A stretch of 64,000 nt of DNA from positions 38,745,351 to 38,809,350 of the forward strand of contig CP141140.1 of NCBI GenBank assembly GCA_035235625.1. The letters run 5' to 3'. Position numbers and translations under genes: made by a program. The DNA comes from Saururus chinensis. Lineage: Eukaryota; Streptophyta; Magnoliopsida; Piperales; Saururaceae. The notes below the pieces were generated by a model, which worked only from the letters and a program-made list of their open reading frames with translations, searched no databases and was not told where the DNA came from. This document shows positions 35,507-48,468 of this stretch, piece by piece (positions within the stretch are counted from its first letter, which is position 1; each line of letters begins with the position of its first letter).

Positions 35507-35735
35507 CTGCCCTTAGCTTCACCCCCAGCTTCATTTTGCTTTCTATAGCTTCTACTTATATCTGTTGAAACTGTTCCTCGTACAACCTCTTGGTTGCCTC
35601 GAGTTCTTTCTTCAGTTCTAATATGATGAGCTCGATATTTTCTTCTGCCACGTCCTCAAGTTTCTTTACTCCATCCATTTTCTTATTCTTTTTCAGTCAG
35701 GCATTTAGAGTGGCAACCAAAAACTTGTCTTTCTG
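35507..35735 (-). pseudogene. Kinesin-14 coiled-coil exon
   Basis: On the minus strand the frame encodes KKMDGVKKLEDVAEENIELI then LELKKELEATKRLYEEQFQ, with two in-frame stops, and a GTGAGG donor at 35,501-35,506. The pattern of an ELKxELExxKxxYE heptad segment followed by a neck exon matches the stalk of plant kinesin-14 proteins. It lies 5' of the neck exon at 28.3-28.7 kb in the same orientation, so both derive from one gene. A diverged copy of its upstream part is at 41,640-41,740. Confidence 0.65.
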
Positions 35736-35739
35736 CTTG

Positions 35740-36619
35740 GAACTCACCAAGCAGAAGGAGCCCAAATAGGATCAAAGAGCACTTAACCATGATCCGGAAT
35801 AGAGCTATGATCGATTTTTTTACGCCAAGGTCAGTGTCACCGTCTCCGCCTCCTCTGGGGCTAGGGCTCGCCAGAGCTATGAGATGCAGACAGGGAAGAG
35901 AGCCGAGGGGACTTGGAAGAAGAAGGTAGAGAACTAAAATTTAGGGCAGAGGGGGCCAGGAGCAGGATTTTAGTACCAACCAGTCGCGTGGTCACATAGT
36001 CCGCCGCTTATTTTAACCGTGACAGTGAGCAAATAGTCAGTCCATTTGGTCATGGTCAATCGGTCTCAGGCAACACGGACACAGACTCAAACGCAATCGA
36101 CCAAAGACCATTCCACCCCTAAATCCTGTGTACTTTATTAGTTCAACAGTTATATTTCAATTTGATGATCAACCAAAACTGATGATTGACATTTTTTTAG
36201 AGTATTAATTTGCAGGAGTGAGCTTTTACATTGATCGGGGAAAGTCATCTGAACTTCAATAGAAGTACATGAAAAACTGGGTATCTGAAAAAAATATTCC
36301 TTTTACTGCAATATGACAAGGCCTAAGTCCTAACTGGAAGCAGGAATAATTAAGCGAAGGTTCATTCTGTAAATACAACATCAAAGCACCGAGAGGGACC
36401 TAAATTTGATAAAAACTTTTGCTCACGAGAAGAGCTAATGTAGAAGGGAAGAAATACTCCGTTCATTAATCAAAACTATCACTTTGCCAAAATACATTGA
36501 AAAGCAACCAGGACAGTCATAGAAGGTAACCAGCATTGTCATCTAATTAGCATATACATTCAAATCAAACAATGTGAATTAATGCCCAAATGAAAGATTG
36601 TAAAAGCGTGGATCTTTAC
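35740..36619. other. Noncoding stretch
   Basis: I see nothing I can support as a gene. A C/T-rich and GC-richer patch at 35,820-35,960 (TCACCGTCTCCGCCTCCTCT) has no open frame of note. Confidence 0.4.
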
Positions 36620-36722
36620 CATTGTCATCGTGAACCTCTCTACTTTTGGGGTCGTCGCCATCATGAACTTCAAATTTTGACTTGTCGAACTCCTCCTCAC
36701 CGGCCTCGTGCAACTGCTCCGG
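36620..36722 (-). pseudogene. Unassigned acidic exon
   Basis: A 103-bp open segment with a pyrimidine-rich AG acceptor (TTCTCCAG) and a GTAAAG donor on the minus strand. It encodes PEQLHEAGEEEFDKSKFEVH then DGDDPKSREVHDDN. The splice sites and acidic composition look like a real exon. I do not recognise the family. It lies between the kinesin-14 and YbeY-HAD fragments in the same orientation. Confidence 0.45.
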
Positions 36723-38498
36723 CTGGAGAATGAAAAAGTCATAACTCCATACGGATTTGCACAGTACAAACCAACGTTAATCCAAACAAAGTCTAAACTA
36801 AGCCTATTACCAAAAGCAAATATGGAACAAAGAAGCTCGCAAAACTTACACAAAAGTATACAGTGATAGTTGTACCAATCCTAAAAATCAATAACTGTTT
36901 CTGCTATTTCAGTAATAAATTTACTAATAAACCTTTAAAAAAGTACCACTAATTTTAGTAATAAATTTATTAAAAAACCTTTATAATGTACCACCATGTC
37001 TCCATTAAACCTTTCAAAGCTGATTACATCTCTAGCAATTCCACCAGCCATACTAAAAGTTACGCAAGATCATGAAACTACCCATGAATCTCACAACAAA
37101 TAGTAAAAAAACTCTACAATCATACATGATATAGATCCACAGCCCCTCAAACTTTACTTACAGTAATCAGTTGAATAAATGATTTACCATAAAACAAGAC
37201 TTCCACTATCACATAGTAAAACAATGAAGAAGCATGTTAGGAGGAAAATTGCGCAATCAAGCAAGATGCTGCATACTTTTCTAAGCTTGTATATAAAACA
37301 CACAAACATTTGTAAACAAAGATAGAAGATGAAGCAAGAGAAGAGAGAAAGATATAACCAGCTAATTTTTCATAGCACTGAGAAAACATATAAAATAATA
37401 GAAAAAGGTTGTCCATCATCATCATAATGTTGCAATAACATACTTATACTTGCCCGACATATATAACAACAATGGTAAATTTACGAATTTTCATTAATAG
37501 CCCAGCCTTAACAGCAACAATACAAGCAATCATGATGAATTCAAAAGACCAATTGCTATCAAAATAAAAAAGTTATAGAGCCCAATAGCAATTGCATTAA
37601 TCCTATGTTGCATGAAAGTGTTTCATTAAATGGGGATTACATTATTTTTTTTAGCATATGATTAACCAATAACAAACAATACAATTAAGACTCGAATAGA
37701 ACCCAAATTCATTGTTGAGCTGCCAACTATTAAAAATATATCATAAGCCAACTGTAACCATTAAAAGAAAAAATATAATGAATAAAAATTATAGAACATG
37801 ATGGCTATTTCTAACTATAATTATTTAGAGAACGAATAAAAACTGTCTAGTAAACAATGGTTGATTTTACTATAAAACCACCAACAACACACAGAGCAAC
37901 CATAAAACCAGATCAAAAAAGTAAATTTTCAAAATGAAAAGATTGTTGTACAACAATTCAGCAAAACAAGACTTGAACTAAAATTTAAGAATTTGATATT
38001 CTATATACAAAGTGAGAATGAAATAGAAATACACTATTGCCACACCTTGGGACATCCTAAAAGCTCAAACTCTTATGGGAGGATAGCATGGGAAGTCAAG
38101 CGGCGTATGAAAAGATTTTGCACTTTCCCTAACAGAACTATGTAAAAGTTGCATAACCAAATTAGAGCTAATTTATTCCCTTCCGTAGCTAACACTACTC
38201 CATCATATTACAACAAATAGCAGATGTTGCAGCCATCAAATCTTCCAGTCATACTTCTCCTCTATGGTCTTTATCCATATTTTTTCAATACAAACTCCTC
38301 ACCAATTACAAGCTGTGCTACACTATATTATACACTATAGTTACCTTCTATTTGAGAAAAAACATAATTAAAGAATAACAAATCTAGCACATTAAATTCT
38401 CAAAAAAAAAAAATCCAAGAGCAATTACATTTAGTTCAGTCAATGGAAGTATTAAGATGAAACAAACAAAATTAAAAAGATGTATCACAGCAATCCAC
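36723..38498. other. Noncoding stretch, left part of segmental duplication X1
   Basis: No gene seen. From about 37,125 it is repeated at 46,380 onward with small differences. By position it should be an intron or the 3' flank of the YbeY-HAD fragment, but none of the later HAD exons could be found in it. Confidence 0.5.
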
Positions 38499-39222
38499 CT
38501 GCAAGAAGACTTCAGGAGAACATTCAGAAGCAATGCTGTATTTTCCCGCCAAACCCACCATCCTAAGTGCACTAATAACTGTTGGACAAGCCTAAAATCA
38601 AGGAATGGTAATTGACCAGTATCATATACAACACACGTTAAAGGCTCAAGAAAATCAACCAAGAAGAAAGAGAGATTCCAGTAAAAAAAAAGGAGCAAAT
38701 GATACCCAATTCTAAAACGTCAATACAATTTCAATAAGAAAATAGGACTTCAAGTTTGCAGTATGTACACCAGCGAATTTTTCACGAGCTACCGCAAAAG
38801 TTTCAATTCAGATTTGAGCTAGTTTATCGCACCTTTCCAGTAGCAATCACAATTCTTACACCTCCTGAGATGACTTCTTTTAAAGCTTCGGCTGTTCCCG
38901 GACTGACTTGGCTTTTACTATTCAGCAAAGTGCCTTAATTTCACAAAATGTAATGAGAGGATTGCGAGATTCAGTGTTTTTTTTTGTAGAAAAAAAAAAG
39001 AAACTCTTCTATTTGCTCACCATCCATGTCACATAATATGTAGTTAAATTTCGGTTGACAGAACCTCAAACTCGCTTCTTTCCTCTTATATTTGATAGCT
39101 TCTTCTGCAACAATTTTTGTAGCAAAGTTACTATTATCAGTCACAAGATGTAGTCTCACAGGAAAAGAAAACGTACTTTATTGGTGAACGTTGCATCATA
39201 AAAAAGTTAGCTACCATTATTT
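37125..39222. repeat. Segmental duplication X, copy 1
   Basis: It matches 46,380-48,468 over about 2.1 kb, including exons e, f and g of the YbeY-HAD gene and all introns between. Copy 1 keeps open exons where copy 2 has stops. Confidence 0.9.
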
Positions 39223-40165
39223 GCATCCTTCGTTTGAAGTATTCCCTCATGCTCAGCATCATATGTACTCTGAATTAGACCTTTCCCTTTCCATTCCAGA
39301 CTCTTCAAGAAAAGCTCTTCTTCCTACTCCATTTCCACCTCAGCTGCATCACTAACTTTATGATCAAATCCAAAAGATGCAGTAATCCATGAACCTGTAA
39401 CACTCAAGTAGTGACTAAAATATATAGTCATGGGATTCCCCTATATGTAAGAATACAGGGTCTCAATTTAAAATAAGAATGGTCTATGTCATTGTAAGCA
39501 TACTATTACCAAAGAAAACATGTCAGAGAGAGAAGTTCTCTTAATGAAAAGAATTACAATTTGCATTGCATTGTGCAATTGGAAGGTTTTTATTCAACTC
39601 GACAAAACTGGCGACTATTTCTTTCAAAATCATGGTCTTCAACAAATTAACATAAGGAAGCTCATGAATTAAGAATTTGTCCACCATGTAAAAGGCTCAA
39701 CCAAAATGTAGTTACTACACTTAAATCCCAAATTTGAATTGGACAACAAGCTTAGAATTCAAAAATCATATGAAAGAGATTACCAACCATGATGATCCAT
39801 ATCTCATCAAATAGAGTGTGTCCCATCTCCTCTGCTTGTCTTGCATATGCCTCAACGGAGATTACAATATCACCGAGCATTAGCTGCAACATGCTAAAAT
39901 CACGTAAAAAAAAACACAAATTAGGAAGCATAGGTATAACGAGCTTGAGAAAGTAGGTGCCACTCTTACAATCAACATGGAGAGAATGTCAATAGCATGG
40001 TCCTCGTCCCTCCACTCCTTGTTAAGTTTTCGAATGAATTCATCATTACATAGAAGCACCCATAGCTCAACCTTTTTGAATTTACCTACATCGTCATTTG
40101 AAGTGTCCCTTGTTTTATATTCTGAGTCTTTCTGTCTGTCGAACGCAATCTTCATCGCTAGCAAT
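38499..40165 (-). pseudogene. YBEY: YbeY endoribonuclease-HAD phosphatase fusion gene, partial (6 exons)
   Basis: Plant chloroplast YbeY fuses an rRNA-processing metallo-endoribonuclease to a C-terminal HAD (Cof-type) hydrolase. Exons in order on the minus strand: b (about 39,963-40,165) with VELWVLLCNDEFIRKLNKEW then RDEDHAIDILSM; c (39,788-39,883) LMLGDIVISVEAYARQAEEM; d (39,215-39,394) with the metal site HGLLHL..FDH; e (39,021-39,154) ending in HAD motif CDMDG; f (38,833-38,933) TLLNSKSQVSPGTAEALKEV then IATGK; g (38,499-38,591) with PTVISALRMVGLAGKYSIAS. All have plausible splice sites. Exon d has a one-base loss in the metal-binding motif and a stop. The residues normally between exons b and c, and everything after exon g, are not found. 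The gene is partial and disabled, but the exons are well conserved, so the loss looks recent. Confidence 0.85.
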
Positions 40166-40344
40166 TCCACAAGCCATACTAAAAGTTACACAAGATAGCA
40201 ATTCCACAAGCCATACTAAAAGTTACGCAAGATAATGACTAAAACTAACAAACCGAGGTCCCAATTCCCTCCATGTATAACACCACATAAAAACACATAA
40301 TTACAAATTTCAAAAGCTAATTACATGCCTCTTTCGCTTATAGA

Positions 40345-40420
40345 AGGCTGAGCCAAGAGAAGCCAGTTTCCAAATCTTCTAACTTTGAAGTGTTAATGGC
40401 TGGATATAGCTTGGTTTCCT
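40345..40420 (-). pseudogene. Unassigned first-exon-like fragment
   Basis: On the minus strand it encodes MEETKLYPAINTSKLEDLET and a few more residues, then meets a stop. It lies upstream of the YbeY exons but does not look like a plastid transit peptide. A diverged copy occurs at about 43,130-43,225 and a partial one near 42,920. I do not recognise it. Confidence 0.35.
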
Positions 40421-40619
40421 CCATTATTTGATGGAGAGGACTGAGAGAGAGGGAGATGAATGTGTCTGTCCTAGAATCTCAACGAGATTGACTCGAGCTT
40501 TCAGATTCGGTTCAAATGCCTCTCGCCGGATGTCGGTAGATCACATAAAATTACAATTAAAGTGAAGGAAGTTCAAAAGGCAGGAACAACATGGCATACA
40601 AAGCGAAGGACGTGTAAAA

Positions 40620-41390
40620 GCCAGGAAACGCTTCTTTCTTAAATTCAATCTAATGTGCCACCTAAGCTAAAAGTGGCATGTATTAACATGCCATAAGGCT
40701 GATTAGACGAACCTACCAAATAAATCTCCACCCATAAGTATCATATTAATCTTTGACAATTAAATATAACATCAATACCAAAATTATTCCTACAAAAAAT
40801 CCGAATTACAAGGAAATGTTTCCTTCTTAAATTCACTCCAATGGCCCGTCTAAGCCAAAAGTGGCATGTATTAACTTGCCACAAGGATGATTAGATGAAC
40901 CTACCAAATAAATCACTACCCTTATATATCACATTAATTCTTGACAACAAATCATAACATCAATGCCAAAACTATCCCCAAAAACAAATTTGAATTACGA
41001 ACACCATCCTACAAAACCAGAACATAAGCATGAAGGATATTTTCATCCGCCCGTGACAAATCTATTTGTCCTCACTAATTAGCATTAATTATTTATATCC
41101 TGTACAATAAATATACCCCAGAAACTAACAAAATTTACATCAAAAAATGTAGGAAATGGAGGCACATGAATAGAGGGCATTTTTGTCCGCCTAAGGAAAA
41201 ATGTCTCGGACACCATTAATTTTGGCCCTAAATACCCAGGATATCCCTACAGAGCAACTATAATTTCATAGAAACTAAACTATGTAAGCACGTAAATATC
41301 CACTTTTTTATGGCATAAACCAGTCATTTGTCCTTTGAAAAGTCAAATTGGCTGCCGCTCTTTTTATAGAGAGGACAAGATGCTGACAAC
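40620..41390. repeat. Y-core repeat, diverged copy
   Basis: It matches the first part of the Y segments at 43,866 and 48,467, ending at CTTTTTATAGAGAGGA. A second partial copy of the opening block overlaps its start (40,630-40,780). Each copy has the palindrome GGCATGTATTAACATGCC or a near form at its start. Confidence 0.75.
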
Positions 41391-43100
41391 AATAATCATT
41401 CTCCATTTCTGACATTTGCATCAAGGCTTAAAGGTGCATACGTGAACCATATAACATATCACATATAAAGCAACTCTATAAGAGTCCTATGTATAATAAC
41501 CCACATTGAACAAAAACATTACCAAAAAAGTCATTACTTTAGGTTAATGTATAAATAAAGTTTAATCAATTAAAAATTTAGACTGCATAATAGAATACAC
41601 TTTTCTATATTCCATTTTTCATTTCACGCCTAGTGTGGTTTGCACAGTGTCAAGTTTCTTTATGCCATCCATCTTCTTGCTCTCTTCCATTCTAATATTT
41701 AGAGTGTCATCCAAAACCTCAAGTATCACTGTACTTTATTATAAGTGTGGAAACAATAATAAAGGTAACATAAATGTGTTAAAAAAGAAATTGTTATATA
41801 AGTAGCCACATGATAGAAGTTAATGACCTGCAGTTGGATATAAAGTGAGAAATTTTAGGGAGACCCCATAACAGCTACCATATGCAGAATTATCCACCAC
41901 ACAAAAAACACACTCATCACACTGCAAGCCCTGCCCGATCAATCCATGAGCTACACATAAATACAACATCTTATTTAAAAAAACATGATGTAGTCATAAA
42001 CATAGTCGAACAATATAAAAGCATAGTATCATTGTATATGGTTTAAAAGAAACAATGATTACACATGGAAACATAAACAGACGGACAAAAGAAAAAGAAA
42101 ACACAAATACGAGTAAACAACTAACACGTACAAACTACACATGTTCATAATAAGGATACAATAAGCATAAATGTTTTACACAATATTACATAGATAGAAA
42201 AAATGTCAAGTAGCATGGTACTTGAAGCCAAGTGTAGAAAAAGTAATAACGGTAACATAATCGCATGCCAAAAAATTTGATCTGTGACGCTTAGAAGAGA
42301 AAAGGTTAAGAAAGTGAATCTAGTAATAAGCAGCTATTAGGACAATAGAAGACCTATATCTGCTAAACATTGCTCACAAAAACTGTCATACAAAAAGTTA
42401 AAAATTATATCAAATATTAATCTGCATCACCAAACCACAAAATCATAATACTAATCTTCGTTGACAAATGACTACGAATACGTAGGCTCTCCCACACATC
42501 TCATTTGCAAAGTCTCAAGTAGTCTAATCCTTGTATGATACCCGCATTGCATGTCTCTTAAGATTATTTGTTGCAAAAAACAAAACATTGTTAAACATAC
42601 AAAGGAATTGCAGCAAGGTATAATAATACCCCTCTTTTATTCTAATCACTTCATGGAAGACATGTCGAAATATACCTCAATTTTGCTACACCAAGTATGA
42701 TCTCTTTGAGTGGATCTGGTAACCATCATAAAAAACTAATTGAAACACGTTGTTAGCTGCACAACAACACCAAATACCAAATGGTCGTAGAAATCAAAAT
42801 AATCCTTACCAAAGCAATGAACAATATGGAAAATCTATATTAGATGCCTTAAACTAACAAACCATGATCCCCATAACCTACATGTATAACACTACGAAAA
42901 TTCACATAATTTCAAATTTGGAAACTAATTACAGACCGCATTCGCTGATTTAAAGCCAAAAGAAAAAGATCATGAAGAATGATGCAATAGAAGCGAAGAC
43001 AAAAAAGAATGAACCTTGAGGAAAATATAGTTTTAGACAGCTTAATATAACAAGAACAAATCCTAATTCCTTCCATGTATAAACCCACAATAAAATACAA
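41391..43100. other. Mosaic of diverged duplicated fragments
   Basis: 41,640-41,740 (minus) resembles the upstream part of the kinesin-14 coiled-coil exon (EESKKMDGIKKLD). 42,840-42,960 and 43,030-43,230 resemble 40,240-40,420. The rest holds no feature I can support. A minus-strand stretch at 42,425-42,545 hints at a protein kinase fragment but is too weak to call. Confidence 0.45.
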
Positions 43101-43865
43101 AACCCCAAACCTTCAAGGCTAACTACAAACCTCTTTCGCTGATACAAGATTGAGCCAAGAGAAACAAGTTTCAAAATCTCCCAACTATGAAATGGTAATG
43201 GCTGAATATAGTTTGGTTTCACTCATTATTTGACGATGAAGACTGAAATTTCTCTGGATCAAATTTCCACTTACCTAAAAAATAAATGGTCCACAAAATG
43301 CAACAGCCAGTAATGACAATATTGCAGATCACATACAATAATAAAGCCAATATTGTTGATTAGTACAAAAAATAATCTATGGATGGAAACTACCAATCTG
43401 GACACAACACTGATCCGCTTCCTCATAAACAAAAAATAGATGAACTACAAATTTAAAGCTAAATCTTATATAGCAGTAACAGATTTAGCAAAAATCAAAT
43501 CTAAATAACAATTGTAAAAAATAGTGAATCACATAATCTACAATCTAACTTCCCAAAAAAACATTAACAAAAGATACTCAACTACAAGTCATGAGAGACG
43601 CCATTGTTGTTCGGAACATTTACGACTATCGAACCGTAAAAGAGGGAGACGAGGACATTGGTCCTAGCGTCTAGACTCCTAACAGATGAACTGAGAGAGG
43701 AATGCCTCACACCAAATATCAAGTAATCCTATGTAAAATTCCAATTAAAGTGAAGGAAGTTGAAAAGGCGGGAAACAGCTTGTACTAATTGAAGTGAAGG
43801 AAGTTGAAAAGGCAGGAACAATTTGGTACAAAAAGCAAAGGAACTTAAAAGGCTTCCTTCTCAAA

Positions 43866-45990
43866 TTTAATCCAACTTAAAAGGTAGGAAACGCTCCATT
43901 CTTAAATTTAATCCAATGTCCCACCTCAGCCAAAAATGGCATGTATTAACATGCCACAAGGCTTATTAAATGAAACCTACCAAATAAATCAATATTCATA
44001 AATATCACATTAATTATTGATAAACAATGATATCGCCAATGCCAAAACTATCCCCAAAAACAAATTCAAATTATGAACACCATCCTACAAAACCAAAGCA
44101 TAAGCATCAAGGATATTTTTGTCCAACGTGACAAATTTATGTATCCTCATTGATCATAATTAATTACATATATCCCATACATTATATATACCCCAAAAAC
44201 TCACCAAAATTACATCCAAAAGCATAGGAAACAGAGGCATATGCGTAGAGGGTATTTTTGTCCGATTGTGGCAAAGTGTCTTGGATGTCATTAATTTTGA
44301 CCCTAAATTCCCGAGATACCCCTATAGAATACCTATAATTTCATAGAAATTGAACTATATAAGCACATAAATACTCACTCCTTCGTGGTTTAAACTGTCA
44401 TTTGTTCATTGAAAAGTCAAACTAGTCGCAACTCTTTTTATAGAGAGGATTTTTTATTTAGGGTTGAGTTGAACCCGACCCGCACAATCTAGCCAACCCG
44501 ACTTTTACTAGATTACAAATAATAATAAAAAAACCTATTATTACGGTATTTGTCTATTGGACTTATTTATACTATCATTATGGTGTTTGTTTAGTACATA
44601 CTATGTTGAACAAAATGTGCTTAAACACAAATTTGGGTATAAATAAGATGTTTAGAGCATAGTCATGTTTACATATATTTTGCTTTGTGGTAGGCATCCA
44701 TTTTGGGATAATAGAGGATGATATCTTCAAGGTATGGTTAATTTCTATGTAGTTTAATTTCTTTTTTATTATTCTTATAGGTGTGGTGATTGGAATGAAA
44801 ATATTTTATATTTTGTTGTATTTATTACTCATCCTCTCTTAACATACTAGACTCGGCTCTGTATGAAAGTCTTGACAGTCATAATAGGAATCTGGTTAGG
44901 AATATGTAATCAAAGAGACAGATGATAAAGCACAATAAGGGACAATTTTTGGAGGAGGAAAATTGTAAACAAGTATTACTGGTTGCTGAGGAGGGTAGTG
45001 CTATGAATAGCCATAGGGAAGTAGTTATAAGAATTTTAGAATTAAGACATGTTGAATTGTATGATCCTCTCTCGTTATCTAAGAAATGATGTTTAATCTA
45101 TTTTGCGTTTATATGAAGTTATCGAAAGCCAAGTGGCCTGATCTTGAGTAACTAAATATTGAAGGTTTGTTTTGTTATCTCTCTCAAAATGGAAAAAAAG
45201 ATAATATTATACCTCTAAGGTCTTCATTGATGGCTACTACAAAAACATGTGAGCCACAAATAAACCAAAAAACCAAACATTACAAATTAATGTTGTAATG
45301 TATTTAAATTTCTTTTATGTTTGGCATTTGCAAAAAGAAGGTATATATTATGAGTCTAACAAAAAAAAATTGAGAAAAAAAAGTGGGGTTACCCGACTCA
45401 AGAAGGGTTAGGTTGGATTTTCAACCAAATTTAAAAAGACCCAATTTCAATGCGGGTCAAGGCTAACCTAACCCGATTTGACCCGACTCGACTCATTTCC
45501 CAGCCCTATGTCAATCAAGGTGAGGGTGAACGTGTAAACGGACAGACACGAATGCACGGGCATTGACGCAGATAACGCCATCTGCAGCCCGTTTGGTTTT
45601 TTGCAAACCATATATTTGTCCGTTTGTATATGTCAAGGACATGGACAAAAACAAACATATACAGATTAAATGAAAGTGAAAGTTTGACATAGACTACTTT
45701 ATTCTCAGATTAAAGGTACTTAGTAAAAAATTAATTAAAAATAAGTTATAACAATAATAAAATAGTCTAATATATAAAATAAATAAATAATAATGCTATG
45801 CAAGACATGTCTAAATATAATAAATTTTTTTATGAAGATTAACTATGTCATATAGGAAACTAATTTAGCATAAATTAAAAAATAATAATAATAAATTATG
45901 TGATTGACATATGCAAATAGTTGTGGACACAAACGACCCTTGTTTGTGTTCATTCATAGTATGGATGGACAAAAAATAATATTGTTTTAG
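43866..45990. repeat. Segmental duplication Y, copy 1
   Basis: It matches 48,467-50,590 over about 2.1 kb. It consists of the Y-core (43,866-44,455), a hAT-like insert of about 1 kb (44,465-45,510) and a tail with GTGTAAACGGAC near 45,530. The copies diverge abruptly after 45,990. Confidence 0.9.
44465..45510. mobile_element. hAT-like non-autonomous element inside segment Y
   Basis: The left end (TAGGGTTGAGTTGAACCCGA) and the reverse complement of the right end (TAGGGCTGGGAAATGAGTCG) have the TAGGGxTGxG start common in plant hAT elements and are rich in ACCCGAC. No transposase is seen. An 8-bp target duplication was not found. The other copy is at 49,065-50,120. Confidence 0.45.
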
Positions 45991-46379
45991 AAGTGAAGAG
46001 ACGCACAAGTAACAACCCATTCATCTACTTCCACTTTCCTTCTTCAATAGTCATCAACAGTTGAAGACAATCTCATTCCAGGTAGAGAATAGGAAAATGC
46101 ACCCTTCTCCAATCTCTTCGTAAGCAAGCCGAGAAAAGGAAAATTTACCCATTGGAGAATTTGGCCAGACTTCAAGCAACCCTTTGTGATTCTACATAGT
46201 TCTATGAGGGAGCAGGGGAGACAGATTCAACACTTCAACAAGGGAGACCTCATCTCACGTCAAAAAAATATCAACAGTTAGTAAAGTAAGGCCACTAAAT
46301 CCTTTCAAATATTTTTACAATTTTGTATGTTATCATTTGTGGTATGCAATGTATTGTAGTTATGTATATTGTAAACATA

Positions 46380-48468
46380 GTACATGACATAGATCGATAG
46401 CCCCTCAAACTTCAGTAACAGTAATAAGTTGAATAAGCTATTTACCATAAAACAAGACCTCCACTATCACGTAGTAAAACAATGAAGAATCATGTTAGGG
46501 GGAAAATTGCGCAATCAAGCAAGATGCTGCGTACTTTTCTAAGCTTGTATATAAAACACACGAACATTTGTAAACAAAAATAGAGGATGAAGCCAGAGAA
46601 GAGAGAAAGATATAACCAGCTAATTTTTCATAGCATTGAGAAAGCATATAAAATAATAGAAAAAAGTTGTCTATCATCATCATAATGTTGCAATAACATA
46701 CTTATACTTACCCTACATATATAACAACAATGGTCAATTTATGAATTTTCATTAACAGCCCAACCTTAACCACAACAATACAAGCAATCATGATAAATTC
46801 AAATCACCAATTGCTATCAAAATAAAAAAGTTATAGAGCTCAATAGCAATTGCATTAATCCTGTGTTGCATGAAAGTGTTTCATTAAATGGGGATTACAT
46901 TATTTTTTGAAGCATATGATTAACCAATAACAAACAATACAATTAAGACTCGAATAGAACCCAAATTCATTGTTGAGCTGCCAACAATAAAAAATATATC
47001 ACAAGCCAACTGTAACCATTAAAAGAAAAAACATAATGAATAAAAATTATAGAACATGATGGCTTTTTCTAACTATAAGTATTTTGAGAACGAATAAAAA
47101 CTGTCTGGTAAACAATGGTTAATTTTACTATAAAACCACCAACAACACACAGAGCAACCATAAAACCAGATCAAAAAATAATTCAAAATGAAAAGATTGT
47201 TGTACAACAATTCGGTAAAACAAGACTTGAACTAAAATTTAAGAATTTGATATTCTATATACAAAGCGAGAATGAAATAGAAATTCACTATTACCACACC
47301 TTAGGACATCCTGAAAGCTCAAACTGCTAGGGGAGGATAGCATGGGAAGTCAAGCAACCTATGAAAAGATTTTGCTCTTTCCCTAACAGAACTATGTAAA
47401 AGTTGCATAACCAAATTAAAGCTAATTTTTTCCCTTTCGTGGCTAACACTACTCCATCATATTACAATAAATTGCAGATGTTGCAGCCATCAAATCTTCC
47501 AGTCATATTGCTCCTATATGGTCTTTATCCTTTTTTTTTCAATACAAACTCCTCACCAATTACAAGCCGTGCTACACTATATTATACACTATAGTTACCC
47601 CCTATTTGAGAAAAAACATAATTAAAGAATAACAAATCTAGCACATTAAATTCTAAAAAAAAATATTATCCAAGAGCAATTACATTTAGTTCAGTCAATG
47701 GAAGTATTAAGATGAAACAAACAAAATTAAAAAGTTGTATCACAGCAACCCACCTGCAAGAAGACTTCAGGAGAACACTAAGAAGCAATGCTGTATTTTC
47801 CCGCCAAACCCACCATCCTAAGTGCACTAATAACTGTTGGACAAGCCTAAAATCAAGGAACGGTAATTGACCGGTATCATATATGACACACGTTAAAGGC
47901 ACAAGAAAATTAACCAAGAAGAAAGAGAGATTCTAATAAAAAAAGGAGCAAATGATACCCAATTCTAAAACGTCAATACAACTTCAATAAGAAAATAGGA
48001 CTTCAAGTTTGCAATATGTACACCAGAGAATTTTTCACAAGCTACCGCAAAAGTTTCAATTCAGATTTGAGCTAGTTTATTGCACCTTTCCGGTAGCAAT
48101 CACAATTCTTACGCCTCCTTAAATGACTTCTTTTAAAGCTTCGTCTGTTCCCGGACTGACTTGGCTTTTACTATTCGGCAAAGTGCCTTAATTTCACAAA
48201 ATGTAATGAGAGGATTGCGAGATTCAGTGTTTTTTTTTTGAAAAAGAAATTCTTCTATTTGCTCACCATCCATGTCACAGAATATACACTTAAATTTCGG
48301 TTGAGAGAACCTCAAACTCGCTTCTTTCCTCTTATATTTAATAGCTTCTTCTACTATACTTTTTGTATCAAAGTCACTATTATCAGTCACAAGATGTAGT
48401 CTCACAGGAAAAGAAAAAGTACTTTATTGGTGAACGTTGCATCAACAACAAGTTAGCTACCATTATTA
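46380..48468. repeat. Segmental duplication X, copy 2
   Basis: Copy of 37,125-39,222. It ends sharply in the middle of the exon d boundary region (ACCATTATT) and passes directly into Y copy 2, whereas copy 1 continues into exon d. Confidence 0.9.
47754..48400 (-). pseudogene. YBEY: YbeY-HAD exons e-g, second copy
   Basis: Exons e (48,267-48,400), f (48,086-48,186) and g (47,754-47,846) with their introns are present. Exon e keeps CDMDG. Exon f has a stop within the ALKEVI region and Leu-to-Pro at the second LL. Exon g has a stop after IAS. None of the YbeY exons b-d is present, so this copy never included the nuclease part or lost it at the junction with segment Y. Confidence 0.85.

Noticed and set aside
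42425-42760. Possible receptor-kinase fragment on the minus strand (GIIQGLDYL, KEIILGVAKL)
   Set aside because: The match to kinase subdomains is short and needs stops and frame changes; too weak to call.
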